In this document: positions 24,803 to 33,912 of the stretch, one piece after another
Numbering within the stretch: the first letter of the stretch is position 1
Layout of the letters: each line of letters opens with the position of its first letter
Assembly (NCBI RefSeq): GCF_002021565.1
Contig: NZ_MSZX01000001.1
Coordinates: forward strand, 793,984 to 857,983
Length of the DNA stretch: 64,000 nucleotides
From: Paenibacillus selenitireducens
GTDB taxonomy: Bacteria; Bacillota; Bacilli; Paenibacillales; Paenibacillaceae
Direction: 5' to 3'
The notes under the pieces: generated by a model
The model's database searches: none
What the model was told of the DNA's origin: nothing
Seen by the model: only the letters and a program-made list of their open reading frames with translations
Made by a program: the position numbers and the translations under genes

Positions 24803-25846
24803 ATGAGCAGAGAGGTTAGCGTAATTTCCACGGCAATAAGCAAGTTAATTGCAGGGGCTGATTTGACCCGAGAAGAAGCACAAGATGTAATGAGTGAGAT
24901 TATGGAAGGCCGTGCGACCTCCGCACAGATCGGCAGCATTCTGACAGCGATGCGCATCAAGGGAGAGACCATTGACGAAATTACCGGTTTCGCACAAGTG
25001 ATGCGCTTGAAATCCAATCGGGTCTTGACAGAGCAGCGGAAATTACTGGATACTTGCGGAACAGGCGGTTCAGGCATTCATAAGTTTAATATTTCAACCA
25101 TTTCCGCGATCATCGCATCTGCGAATGAAGTACGTGTCGCTAAACACGGGAATCGCTCTGCATCAAGCAAAGCGGGGAGTGCGGACGTGTTGGAAGCGCT
25201 TGGTGTGAATATTAATTTAACGAGTGATGCAGCAGCCAAATGTTTGGACGATATCGGGATTTGCTTCATGTTCGCGCAGCTATATCACCCTTCGATGAAA
25301 TATGCAGCGGAACCACGTCGCGAGCTTGGCGTAAGAACCATCTTTAATATGTTAGGTCCGCTTACCAATCCTGCTGGCGCAGATCGTCAGTTATTAGGCA
25401 TTTATGACCGTTCGAAAACAGAGACGATTGGCGCCGTGTTAGAGCAGCTTGGATTGAAACGTGCCATGGTTGTCTCAAGCTATGACGGATTGGATGAGAT
25501 CAGTATATCCGCACCGACGACGATTACGGAATTACGGCAGGGTCAACTCCGTACCTATGACATTACACCGGAAGACTTAGGCCTGAGCAGTTATGCTCTC
25601 GATCATGTCTTAGGTGGCGATGCAGAGATGAACGCGATGATCATTCGCAATATTCTTCAGGGAGATCGCGGCGCGTATCGGGATATTGTCTTAGCGAATG
25701 CAGGAGCCTGTATCTATGTGTCTGGCCGAGCGGATACGATTCAAGAAGGTGTCAAAATAGCCTCGGACATGATTGATTCGGGAAAGGCACTTACGAAGTT
25801 AGATCAACTTATTAAGACGACAGGAGAATACGCATATGTTTCTTGA
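24803..25846 (+). CDS. trpD: Anthranilate phosphoribosyltransferase
   Basis: Transfers phosphoribose from PRPP to anthranilate. The 347-aa protein carries LDTCGTGGSG (about residues 75-84) and HGNRSASSKAGSADVLEALG, both family signatures. Gene order trpE-trpD-trpC-trpF-trpB-trpA is canonical. The ATG follows gaggaggagaag. It overlaps trpC by 11 bp. Confidence 0.98.
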   Translation: MSREVSVISTAISKLIAGADLTREEAQDVMSEIMEGRATSAQIGSILTAMRIKGETIDEITGFAQVMRLKSNRVLTEQRKLLDTCGTGGSGIHKFNISTISAIIASANEVRVAKHGNRSASSKAGSADVLEALGVNINLTSDAAAKCLDDIGICFMFAQLYHPSMKYAAEPRRELGVRTIFNMLGPLTNPAGADRQLLGIYDRSKTETIGAVLEQLGLKRAMVVSSYDGLDEISISAPTTITELRQGQLRTYDITPEDLGLSSYALDHVLGGDAEMNAMIIRNILQGDRGAYRDIVLANAGACIYVSGRADTIQEGVKIASDMIDSGKALTKLDQLIKTTGEYAYVS

Positions 25847-26645
25847 TCGCATTGTAGCTACCAAAAAAATAGAAGTTGAGCAGCTCGCATCCACATTTCA
25901 TTTGTCCGAAGCTGAGCGTATCATCGCGAATATGCCTGCTTGTCTAGGCTTTGAACGAGCCCTTTCCACCAGTCGACAACGGGATATGGGATTAATTGCA
26001 GAAGTGAAAAAAGCTTCGCCGTCCAAAGGACTCATCCGACCGGACTTCCATCCCGTAGACTTGGCGAAGGGGTATGTCGCTGCGGGAACCGATTGCATAT
26101 CGGTGTTAACGGATCAAAATTATTTTCAGGGAAATAATGCGTACCTGACAGCGATTCGGGAAGCCGTGAATGTGCCGTTATTACGTAAAGATTTTACGAT
26201 TGATGAACGTCAAATTTATGAAGCCCGGCTCATTGGCGCAGATGCCATCCTTCTGATCGCAGCGATCTTAACGAAAAACCAGTTGGGCAGTTACTTAGAA
26301 ATTGCAAAATCCATTGGACTCGATGTTCTTGTGGAAGTGCATGACAGGCAGGAACTTGAGACTGTATTGGAATTAGGGACAGCTACGTTGATCGGAGTCA
26401 ATAATCGGAATCTGCACACGTTCGAGACAAATCTGAAGACTTCTGAGGAATTAATCGAACTTATGCCTGCGGGGGTTACGAAGGTCAGTGAGAGCGGTAT
26501 TGCTGGCGTGGAAGATATGACGTATTTGAAGTCGATCGGTGCGGATGCGATGCTGATTGGGGAGTATTTTATGCGGCAAGCCTCCGTCGAACAAGCCATT
26601 GAAGATCTGCTCGGATCGGTAGGAATTGGGGGGCCGCGTCTATGA
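25836..26645 (+). CDS. trpC: Indole-3-glycerol phosphate synthase
   Basis: A 269-aa TIM-barrel enzyme that closes the indole ring. Motifs EVKKASPSKGLIRPDF (catalytic lysine region), LLRKDFTIDERQIYEAR, GVNNRNLHTFE and VSESGIAG are present. Start ATG overlaps the end of trpD and the stop overlaps trpF by four bases, so translation is coupled along the operon. Confidence 0.98.
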   Translation: MFLDRIVATKKIEVEQLASTFHLSEAERIIANMPACLGFERALSTSRQRDMGLIAEVKKASPSKGLIRPDFHPVDLAKGYVAAGTDCISVLTDQNYFQGNNAYLTAIREAVNVPLLRKDFTIDERQIYEARLIGADAILLIAAILTKNQLGSYLEIAKSIGLDVLVEVHDRQELETVLELGTATLIGVNNRNLHTFETNLKTSEELIELMPAGVTKVSESGIAGVEDMTYLKSIGADAMLIGEYFMRQASVEQAIEDLLGSVGIGGPRL

Positions 26646-27328
26646 GCGCCGAACCCTGCACATCTGTGCCTACTGTGAAAATATGTGGACTTCAATCCGT
26701 TGAAGTGCTAAAATCTATGATAAACTTACCTGTGGATCAAGTAGGATTTGTATTCGCGACAAGCAAGCGGCAGGTCCGTGCCGATCAAGTAGCAGAAATG
26801 ATTTCTTTTATTCGTGCTCAAGATACGTTTCGACCGGTAACCGTGGGTGTTTTCGTGAATCCGCAATTGGATGAATTAATAGATCTGCTGAAGATCGCAC
26901 CTCTGGATGTCGTACAGTTACATGGACAGGAGAGCGCAGAATTCTGCCAAGCTGTCAAAACACAATGCGCCGTTCAAATTTATAAATGTCATTCTTTACG
27001 TGAGAGCAGCAACCCTGATTCGGTCTCCGATTCCTGGGATGCCTATCGCGATGTCATCGATGCGTTGATATTAGACAGCTATGATCCCGTATATATTGGG
27101 GGTTCGGGGAAGACCTTCCCATGGGAGCGAATTGCCCCCTATCAAAAATGGGCGAAGGAAGCGGGAATTCCATTAATCATTGCCGGAGGTTTACATCCTG
27201 GGAATGTACATGAACTGTTAGATCGTATCCATCCGGATGGCGTGGACGTATCTAGCGGCGTAGAAACAGATGGCGTGAAGGACATCGTGAAAATAACAGC
27301 TTTTGTAGAAAGGGTGAAACAACAATGA
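26642..27328 (+). CDS. trpF: Phosphoribosylanthranilate isomerase
   Basis: A 228-aa TIM-barrel isomerase. The N-terminal KICGLQSVE contains the catalytic cysteine, and [13 protein letters not shown] and [15 protein letters not shown] are family motifs. The usual acidic catalytic region appears as LILDSYDP. It overlaps trpB by four bases. Confidence 0.97.
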   Translation: MSAEPCTSVPTVKICGLQSVEVLKSMINLPVDQVGFVFATSKRQVRADQVAEMISFIRAQDTFRPVTVGVFVNPQLDELIDLLKIAPLDVVQLHGQESAEFCQAVKTQCAVQIYKCHSLRESSNPDSVSDSWDAYRDVIDALILDSYDPVYIGGSGKTFPWERIAPYQKWAKEAGIPLIIAGGLHPGNVHELLDRIHPDGVDVSSGVETDGVKDIVKITAFVERVKQQ

Positions 27329-28536
27329 ATCAAGTTCCAGATCAGAATGGACGTTTCGGCGATTTCGGAGGACGTTTCGTACCAGAAACGTTAATGAATG
27401 CATTGTTAGAATTAGAAGAAGCTTATTATAAATATACGCAAGACCCGGAGTTCATTGCTGAGCTCAACTACTTACTGAAACAATATTCAGGCCGTGAAAC
27501 GCCGCTTTATTATGCTGAACGATTGTCCAGCCATTTAGGCGGTGCCAAAGTCTATCTGAAGCGTGAGGACCTTAACCATACCGGTGCTCATAAAATTAAT
27601 AACACGATTGCACAAGCTTTGCTCGCAAAACGTATGGGCAAGAAAAAAGTTATTGCCGAGACGGGTGCTGGCCAACATGGTGTGGCAACGGCAACGGTAG
27701 CTGCTTTATTGGGGCTAGAATGCAAAGTATTTATGGGTGAGGAAGATACGAAACGGCAACAATTGAATGTATTCCGCATGAAGCTGTTAGGATCTGAAGT
27801 GATTCCGGTAACGTCCGGTTCCCGAACATTGAAGGATGCAGGGAACGAAGCATTACGGTACTGGGTAAGCAACGTTCAGGATACCTTCTATATTCTAGGG
27901 TCCGTTGTTGGACCGCATCCTTATCCGATGATGGTAAGAGATTTCCAACGGATCATTGGCGATGAAGCAAGAGCACAGATTCTTGAGGCCGAAGGCCGTC
28001 TTCCGGATGCTGTCGTTGCGGCGATTGGCGGCGGAAGTAACGCGATGGGAATCTTTTATCCATTTGTCCAGGATGAAGGCGTTCGTCTCGTCGGTTGTGA
28101 GGCTGCCGGGAAAGGCGTTGATACAGCTTTCCATGCAGCAACGATGACGAAGGGAACCAAAGGCGTATTCCAAGGTTCCATGAGTTATTTGTTGCAAGAC
28201 GAATACGGACAAGTTATTGAAGCCCATTCGATTTCGGCAGGTCTCGATTATCCAGGGGTAGGACCGGAGCATTCTTACTTAAAAGACACAGGTCGAGCAG
28301 AATATGTACCGATTACAGACATGGAAGCGTTGGAAGCACTCCAGTTGCTGTGTCGCACAGAGGGGATTATCCCTGCTTTAGAATCGGCGCATGCGATTGC
28401 TCAAGTCGTCAAACTTGCTCCAACCATGGATCAAGATCAAATCATCGTCGTCTCCTTGTCAGGTCGCGGAGATAAGGATGTTGAATCGATCATGAAATAT
28501 TTAGGAGGTGACGCCCATGTCAGCGAATCGAATTGA
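27325..28536 (+). CDS. trpB: Tryptophan synthase beta chain
   Basis: PLP enzyme condensing indole with serine, 403 aa. The PLP lysine is in [23 protein letters not shown] binds the cofactor phosphate, and [12 protein letters not shown] is the substrate-binding loop. The 3-prime end overlaps the start region of trpA, whose ribosome-binding site lies inside trpB. Confidence 0.99.
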   Translation: MNQVPDQNGRFGDFGGRFVPETLMNALLELEEAYYKYTQDPEFIAELNYLLKQYSGRETPLYYAERLSSHLGGAKVYLKREDLNHTGAHKINNTIAQALLAKRMGKKKVIAETGAGQHGVATATVAALLGLECKVFMGEEDTKRQQLNVFRMKLLGSEVIPVTSGSRTLKDAGNEALRYWVSNVQDTFYILGSVVGPHPYPMMVRDFQRIIGDEARAQILEAEGRLPDAVVAAIGGGSNAMGIFYPFVQDEGVRLVGCEAAGKGVDTAFHAATMTKGTKGVFQGSMSYLLQDEYGQVIEAHSISAGLDYPGVGPEHSYLKDTGRAEYVPITDMEALEALQLLCRTEGIIPALESAHAIAQVVKLAPTMDQDQIIVVSLSGRGDKDVESIMKYLGGDAHVSESN

Positions 28537-29329
28537 TCAAACATTTCAGAAGCTAAAAGCTGCTGGAGAAACCGCGTTGATTCCCTTCTTAACCGTTGGA
28601 GATCCGGATATTACAACGTCTATTGAAATTATAAAAGAGATTGAAGCAGCAGGAGCCCATATTGTTGAACTGGGTGTGCCTTATTCGGACCCGCTTGCGG
28701 ATGGACCCGTGATTCAACGTGCATCATCACGTGCGTTGGTCCACAAAATAACGATTCTTGATTGTATTCAAGTCGCAAAGGAAGCAAGAGAGCAAGGCGT
28801 GCAGTTGCCCTTTATTCTTTTTACTTATTATAATCCTATCTTACAGTTGGGAGTGGAGCGTTTCTTCCAATTGCTAGCGGACAATGATATTAGCGGCATG
28901 ATTATTCCCGATTTACCGGTAGAAGAGGATGCGCATGTACGAGAGCTCGCGGTGAAAGCTAATATTCATCTCATCCCACTTGTTGCGCCTACTTCGCAGG
29001 ATCGCATCGAACGAATTGTACGTAACGCGGGTGGGTTCATTTATTGCGTGTCCTCACTAGGAGTGACAGGTGTTCGTTCTTCTTTCCATGAAGGAATTGA
29101 GCAATTTATTAACCAAGTGAAGCAAGCGACTTCATTGCCAGTTGCGGTTGGCTTCGGCATATCGACGAATGAACAATTCCGCATGTTCTCGAAGTTGTGC
29201 GATGGCGTCGTCGTAGGCAGCGCGATTGTCCGCAAGATTGAAGAGGAGTTAAGCAATCTGCAGTCACCAACGACACGTCAAGCAGCTCTCTTGCAAATTC
29301 AAGATTTTGTGCGACAATTAAAAGCATAA
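28517..29329 (+). CDS. trpA: Tryptophan synthase alpha chain
   Basis: A 270-aa TIM barrel that cleaves indole-3-glycerol phosphate and channels indole to TrpB. Signature [20 protein letters not shown] includes the catalytic Glu and Asp. ATG 28517 is chosen because aggaggtg lies eight bases upstream; a GTG at 28508 overlaps that site. Overlaps trpB by 20 bp. Confidence 0.98.
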   Translation: MSANRIDQTFQKLKAAGETALIPFLTVGDPDITTSIEIIKEIEAAGAHIVELGVPYSDPLADGPVIQRASSRALVHKITILDCIQVAKEAREQGVQLPFILFTYYNPILQLGVERFFQLLADNDISGMIIPDLPVEEDAHVRELAVKANIHLIPLVAPTSQDRIERIVRNAGGFIYCVSSLGVTGVRSSFHEGIEQFINQVKQATSLPVAVGFGISTNEQFRMFSKLCDGVVVGSAIVRKIEEELSNLQSPTTRQAALLQIQDFVRQLKA

Positions 29330-29352
29330 CTTTTTTTGAGAGGATGATTTCG

Positions 29353-30456
29353 ATGCAGCCTAAATCCAGTATTGTGAATTTACCTGTATATCAGCCAGGA
29401 AAGCCGATTGAAGATGTGAAACGGGAGTTAGGTTTGACCGAAGTGATCAAACTGGCGTCCAATGAAAATCCCTTCGGAAGTTCGGAGAAAGCGAAACAAG
29501 CGATCTTGAACGAACTTCAGAATATGAGTATCTATCCTGACGGTGCTTCCGTTGAGTTAGCTAACGCAATTGCGAAGCATCATCATGTGAATGCGAATCA
29601 GATTGTGTTTGGTGCAGGTTCAGATGAAATTATTCTTATGATTACACGTGCATTTATTGTTGCTGGTGATGAGACGATCATGGCAGATCAGACTTTCCCG
29701 CAATATAAGCATAATACGGATATTGAAGGCGCTGTTTGTGTTCAAGTCCCATTAGTTGACGGCAAACATGATTTGCCTGGCATGCTTGCACGGATTACGG
29801 AGAAGACCAAAGTGATTTGGGTATGTAATCCGAACAATCCAACAGGAACGATCGTATCGAAGGACGAGCTCGTTGCGTTCCTGGATCAGGTTCCGAAGCA
29901 TGTTCTAGTGGTCCTCGATGAAGCTTATTGCGAGTATGTGAAAGATCCGTCTTTCCCGGATGGATTAACGTTGCTGCCGCACTATAACAATTTAATTACC
30001 TTGCGTACCTTCTCCAAAATTTACGGACTTGCATCATTACGTATCGGTTATGGAATTGGGGATCCTGCCGTCATTAAATTGATTAATCAAGTCCGTGAAC
30101 CTTTCAATACGTCCCGTATGGCACAAGCAGCGGCTTTAGCTGCAATCGATGATCAAGAATTTATCGACAAATGCCGTGAAGCGAATGCTGCCGGTATTCA
30201 ATACCTTGAACGCGAATTCACGCGACTTGGATTGACCTCCTTTCCAGCACACGGGAACTTCGTTATGTTCGATACGAAGCGTGATGCTGCAGCTGTCTTT
30301 AATGAATTGATGCGTAAAGGCGTGATTACCCGCGCTGGACATAAGCTTTATCCAACATACATTCGTGTAACGGTCGGAAGCCAAGCAGAGAACACGAAGT
30401 TTATTCAAGCCTTGGAAGCAGTATTGAAAGAAGTAGCGGCAGAAGTGGTGAGATAA
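29353..30456 (+). CDS. hisC: Histidinol-phosphate/aromatic aminotransferase
   Basis: A PLP aminotransferase (367 aa) that serves histidine synthesis and probably also phenylalanine and tyrosine, as in B. subtilis where hisC is in the same supraoperon. The PLP lysine lies in TLRTFSKIYGLASLRIGYG; NPNNPTGTI and VVLDEAYCEYV are family motifs. ATG at 29353 is preferred because gagagg directly abuts the earlier ATG at 29344. Confidence 0.96.
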   Translation: MQPKSSIVNLPVYQPGKPIEDVKRELGLTEVIKLASNENPFGSSEKAKQAILNELQNMSIYPDGASVELANAIAKHHHVNANQIVFGAGSDEIILMITRAFIVAGDETIMADQTFPQYKHNTDIEGAVCVQVPLVDGKHDLPGMLARITEKTKVIWVCNPNNPTGTIVSKDELVAFLDQVPKHVLVVLDEAYCEYVKDPSFPDGLTLLPHYNNLITLRTFSKIYGLASLRIGYGIGDPAVIKLINQVREPFNTSRMAQAAALAAIDDQEFIDKCREANAAGIQYLEREFTRLGLTSFPAHGNFVMFDTKRDAAAVFNELMRKGVITRAGHKLYPTYIRVTVGSQAENTKFIQALEAVLKEVAAEVVR

Positions 30457-30457
30457 C

Positions 30458-31552
30458 ATGTCTATCAAAATAACGATCTTCGGCGTCGGACTCATCGGAG
30501 GATCCCTGGCTCTATGCTTTAAAGGCAAGCCAGGGATTACCGTCGTTGGGCATTCGATTTTTCCGGAAGAAGTGCAAAAATATATCGATCGTCACGTCGT
30601 GGATATCGCCACGACCTCGATGGAAGAAGCAGCGAGCGATGCGGATTTCATCTTTCTTTGCGTACCCGTAGGGAAGTTAGCGTCATATCTTCAACAATTG
30701 AGTCAGATGACGCTAAAAGAAGGTTGTATTATTACGGATGTAGGGAGTACAAAAGCCTCTATAGCGGCTTGTGCTAAGCAGACTGATTTACAGAACGTAA
30801 CCTTTATTGGCGGACATCCGATGGCGGGTTCCGAACGTTCTGGAGTCGAGGCTGCTTCTTCGATTTTATTCGAAAATGCCTATTATGTCCTAACCCCTGA
30901 AGAGAACGTATCCGAGGAAGCTTATACGCGATTAGCAGACTTGCTGCAGCATACCCGTGCGCAGATTGTACGAGTAGATCCGAAGCAGCATGATGACATT
31001 GTCGGAGCGATCAGCCATTTGCCGCATTTGATCGCGGTCGCACTCGTGAATCAAGTACGTCAATATAACGAGAATAATACCTTGTATCAGAGCTTGGCTG
31101 CGGGAGGTTTCCGTGACATCACACGAATCGCGAATAGCGATCCCTATATTTGGCGCGATATATTGTTGAATAATAAGGATGTGCTGTTGAAATTGCTGCA
31201 GGATTGGAACGGCCAAGTGGAGTCATTCATTGATATTCTGAAGCGTGAAGATGGCGAAGGAATCGTGCAGGAGTTCTCGCAAGCGGGAGCATTTCGCAGT
31301 CAGCTGCCTGAACGTCGCAAAGGGATGATTACATCGTTATATGATGTTTATATCAATGTACCCGATACGCCAGGGATTATTGGACGGATAGCGACGGAGC
31401 TTGGAAATCATGAGCTAAATTTAAGCAACCTTCAAATTATCGAGAGCCGCGAGGACGTTCCAGGCGTACTCCGTTTATCTTTCCGTAATGAAAAAGATTG
31501 GGATCGCGCACAGCAGCTTTTGCCGACATTAGGCTTCACTGCATATGTTTAA
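30458..31552 (+). CDS. tyrA: Prephenate dehydrogenase with ACT domain
   Basis: Oxidatively decarboxylates prephenate to 4-hydroxyphenylpyruvate for tyrosine. The 364-aa protein has an N-terminal Rossmann motif FGVGLIGGSLALC, the GGHPMAGSERSGVEAA substrate motif and a C-terminal ACT domain (about residues 295-364, YINVPDTPGIIGRIATEL) for feedback control. It starts one base after the hisC stop. In B. subtilis aroE (EPSP synthase) follows; here an RNA-like intergenic region follows instead. Confidence 0.97.
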   Translation: MSIKITIFGVGLIGGSLALCFKGKPGITVVGHSIFPEEVQKYIDRHVVDIATTSMEEAASDADFIFLCVPVGKLASYLQQLSQMTLKEGCIITDVGSTKASIAACAKQTDLQNVTFIGGHPMAGSERSGVEAASSILFENAYYVLTPEENVSEEAYTRLADLLQHTRAQIVRVDPKQHDDIVGAISHLPHLIAVALVNQVRQYNENNTLYQSLAAGGFRDITRIANSDPYIWRDILLNNKDVLLKLLQDWNGQVESFIDILKREDGEGIVQEFSQAGAFRSQLPERRKGMITSLYDVYINVPDTPGIIGRIATELGNHELNLSNLQIIESREDVPGVLRLSFRNEKDWDRAQQLLPTLGFTAYV

Positions 31553-31585
31553 AAAACGAAAGTAAATATTAGGAAAAAAATAGTG

Positions 31586-31614
31586 TTGACAGAATGAAAA
31601 CGTATACATATAAT
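31586..31614 (+). promoter_or_regulatory. Perfect-consensus sigma-A promoter of an orphan transcript
   Basis: TTGACA (31586-31591), 17-base spacer, TATAAT (31609-31614). Both hexamers and the spacing are ideal. It faces a short non-coding region ending in a terminator at 31699. Confidence 0.88.
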
Positions 31615-31620
31615 AAAAGT

Positions 31621-31699
31621 ACAGTATGGTTTCTCTCCACTCCTATCCAATAATTGCACAATGTGCAACCGCCTACAAATGTAGGCGGTCTTTTTTTTT
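31621..31699 (+). ncRNA. Candidate C/U-rich small RNA
   Basis: About 79 nt from the predicted start of the ideal promoter to a terminator T run. The 5-prime part is pyrimidine-rich and unpaired (tttctctccactcctatcc, 31630-31648), complementary to Shine-Dalgarno-like sequence. A small hairpin ttgcaca/tgtgcaa follows, then the terminator. No ORF is present. The gap 31553-32000 otherwise holds only the sigma-factor promoters. It could instead be an attenuated leader for the sigma gene, but that gene has its own promoters downstream. Confidence 0.6.
31668..31699 (+). terminator. Terminator of the candidate small RNA
   Basis: accgcctac/gtaggcggt 9-bp stem with a four-base loop, then nine T. Confidence 0.9.
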
Positions 31700-31889
31700 G
31701 TTTCGGAACCACTTCCTTTACATAATCGCGAATATAGGGTATTCTGATGACTTGCTTCTCGATAGACTCCTATATTTATTGTAATTTCCTTAAAAAATCT
31801 TTATTTTTGGCCCAATCAAAGTGTGATACAATGAAATTTAGGTATGTTCCACTAATTTTTGGATGAATTTTCATTGAATTAATAATTAT

Positions 31890-31916
31890 TGTAACTTTTT
31901 TAAAATAAGTGCCGAT
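31890..31916 (+). promoter_or_regulatory. ECF-type promoter of the sigma factor gene
   Basis: TGTAAC (31890-31895), exactly 17 bases, then CGAT (31913-31916). This is near the TGTAAC-N17-CGAC pattern of B. subtilis SigX promoters and implies autoregulation. A second, looser copy (CGCAAC at 31922, CGGT at 31943) follows. Confidence 0.6.
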
Positions 31917-31937
31917 GGCACCGCAACTTTTTACACT

Positions 31938-31965
31938 CAGTTCGGTATAAATATGTAACGAACTG
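31938..31965 (+). repeat. Inverted repeat upstream of the sigma factor gene
   Basis: cagttcg (31938-31944) and cgaactg (31959-31965) form a perfect 7-bp inverted repeat with a 14-base spacer, overlapping the second ECF-like -10. It could be an operator or an RNA stem. Confidence 0.45.
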
Positions 31966-32000
31966 GGATGTTCTTGGAAAGGCAAGGAGGGTCGTATTTA

Positions 32001-32594
32001 ATGACCGATTCCCAGATCATTCGTGAAATCAAAGAAGGCAACGTCGAGTTGTATGCTGAATTAATGCGACGTTACCAACGTAAAATAATCGCTTTTATTT
32101 TTCATATGCTAAAAAGTGCGCAATTGGAGCTGCTGGCGGAGGATTTATGTTCCGAGACGTTTTACAAAGCGTTTCGCAGTCTGAATTCTTTTCGTGAAGT
32201 AGATGCTTCTTTTTCAACTTGGTTGTATACAATTGCTCGAAATACGGTATTAAGTGAATTGCGTAAGCAGAAAGCTAGCAGTGTATCCTTGGACGAGAGC
32301 GGTTTGATGCCGATTGCTTCTACGGACATTGCACCAGAGCAGGAAGTGTTGCGCAGTGAGAAAGTTAACTTAGTTCGTGAAGCAATTAACAATTTACCAG
32401 AGAAGCAAAGGTCCGCCCTTATCCTACGAGAATACGATCAAATGGATTATCAAGAGATCGCTAATATTCTTGGACAAACGGTTAGCTCCGTGAAGTCATT
32501 ATTGTTCCGCGCGCGGGCAAGTGTGAAGAATCAATTGGAGCCTTATTTTGCAGAGCCGATGTACGAGGAATATGAAGGGATGAACTCCAGATGA
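32001..32594 (+). CDS. ECF RNA polymerase sigma factor
   Basis: A 197-aa sigma-70 family, group 4 protein. Region 2 shows ELMRRYQRKIIAFIFHML and DLCSETFYKAFRSLNSF with a WLYTIARN segment. Region 4 is LPEKQRSALILREYDQMDYQEIANILGQTVSSVKSLLFRAR. ATG at 32001 follows aaggaggg. The next gene is a zinc-finger anti-sigma factor overlapping by four bases. The promoter pattern suggests a SigX/SigW-like role in envelope stress, which is inference. Confidence 0.95.
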   Translation: MTDSQIIREIKEGNVELYAELMRRYQRKIIAFIFHMLKSAQLELLAEDLCSETFYKAFRSLNSFREVDASFSTWLYTIARNTVLSELRKQKASSVSLDESGLMPIASTDIAPEQEVLRSEKVNLVREAINNLPEKQRSALILREYDQMDYQEIANILGQTVSSVKSLLFRARASVKNQLEPYFAEPMYEEYEGMNSR

Positions 32595-33181
32595 AATGCG
32601 AAGAAGTCCAAGAGTTGTTAGGTGAATATTGGGATTTACCTGAGGATGATGCTGCTCGTCTCCATGTAGATAGACATCTAGAACATTGCGAGGATTGCAC
32701 ACAGCAATTTAAAATATGGGAAGAAAGCCAGGCCCTGATTCATGAATTGACAGATACGAACGAGCCATTTTTAGTATCTGACATGGATCTCAGCAAGAAC
32801 GTGATGGATCGGATCTATGCTGAATCGGCATGGCTTATGCCAGTCACAAGTCGTACATATGCGTTCTCTATGAAGTTAAGACGGAATGTGACGGCATTTG
32901 TAGCTAGCTTTATGGCTATATTTTTAGTAAGCTTTTTATACTTAATGATTGCAGGCGGTCCATCAGATGCGGATCGGCTTCATCAAATGAATGAGCTTAT
33001 TCCAGGGGATATGAGTATTTCAACCAATTTAAATTTAGGACAAATTCCAGTCGCCAGTATCGGTGATCCGCCGATCTTGGAAGTCGTACCTACATACCCG
33101 CATTATTGGATTGCCCTTTCATTACTTGGCATCACTTTTTCATTACTGCTCTTGAATTGGTTGGCAAGAGTACGAAGATAA
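32591..33181 (+). CDS. Membrane-bound zinc-finger anti-sigma factor
   Basis: A 196-aa anti-sigma protein. The N-terminal ZAS domain has HVDRHLEHCEDC (HX3CX2C, about residues 24-37). A transmembrane segment follows at about 100-120 and a second hydrophobic segment at the extreme C-terminus (about 172-190), so both ends would be cytoplasmic with an external loop. Translationally coupled to its sigma factor. Confidence 0.9.
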   Translation: MKCEEVQELLGEYWDLPEDDAARLHVDRHLEHCEDCTQQFKIWEESQALIHELTDTNEPFLVSDMDLSKNVMDRIYAESAWLMPVTSRTYAFSMKLRRNVTAFVASFMAIFLVSFLYLMIAGGPSDADRLHQMNELIPGDMSISTNLNLGQIPVASIGDPPILEVVPTYPHYWIALSLLGITFSLLLLNWLARVRR

Positions 33182-33194
33182 AAGGGAGGATATC

Positions 33195-33782
33195 GTGCTA
33201 ATAGGACTTATACGACATGGTCAGACCGAATGGAATCGCATGGGGAAAATTCAAGGACAGACAGATATACCGCTGAACGAAGCGGGCAGAAGTCAAGCGA
33301 AGCTGTTAGCAGATCGTCTTGTTGATGATTCATTCAAATGGGATTATGCCATTTCCAGCGGACTGCAGCGAGCAGAAGAAACGGCTCAGATCATTGCCAA
33401 TGCCTTACATATTCCATTGTTATCGCCGGATCCAAGATTGATTGAACGTTCTTACGGCCAAGTTGAAGGCACAACGCAAGAGGAACGGCTCGAACGTTGG
33501 GGAGAACATTGGAAAGAGCGGGATTTAGGGCAGGAGACAAATGATATAGTGCGTAAGCGTGCCATGTCGTTCCTAGAGGATATGAGTGATAAATATCCAA
33601 ATTCTAACCTATTGGTGATCAGTCATGGAAGTTTTCTCGCACAATTATATTTGGCTTTGTACCAAGAACGATATCAGGAGGGCATCGCGAATCTCTCTTT
33701 TACAGTATTGGAAAAGAAGGATTTGCAGTGGAGTCCAATTCTTTATAACTGCACACGTCATTTAGAAGGTACCAACGTCTAA
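33195..33782 (+). CDS. Histidine phosphatase family protein
   Basis: A 195-aa phosphoglycerate-mutase-like phosphatase. LIRHGQTEWN carries the catalytic histidine (about residue 8), with ISSGLQRAEETA and LLVISHGSFL providing the other active-site Arg and His. The substrate is not predictable; relatives include alpha-ribazole phosphatase and broad-specificity PhoE. GTG start after aaagggaggat. The stop codon is inside the left arm of the terminator hairpin. Confidence 0.92.
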   Translation: MLIGLIRHGQTEWNRMGKIQGQTDIPLNEAGRSQAKLLADRLVDDSFKWDYAISSGLQRAEETAQIIANALHIPLLSPDPRLIERSYGQVEGTTQEERLERWGEHWKERDLGQETNDIVRKRAMSFLEDMSDKYPNSNLLVISHGSFLAQLYLALYQERYQEGIANLSFTVLEKKDLQWSPILYNCTRHLEGTNV

Positions 33783-33809
33783 CTCTTCCAGAGTTGGACG
33801 TTTTTTTTG
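33774..33809 (+). terminator. Terminator after the histidine phosphatase gene
   Basis: aacgtctaactc/gagttggacgtt stem (one G-U or mismatch), five-base loop, eight T. Confidence 0.88.
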
Positions 33810-33912
33810 TTTTACAGAGAATAAAATTTGATAAAAATCCCATAATGGTATTAAAACCACGTTGTTACACACGGATACGTAATACAGGTTGCGACCGACC
33901 GGAGGATGACGA

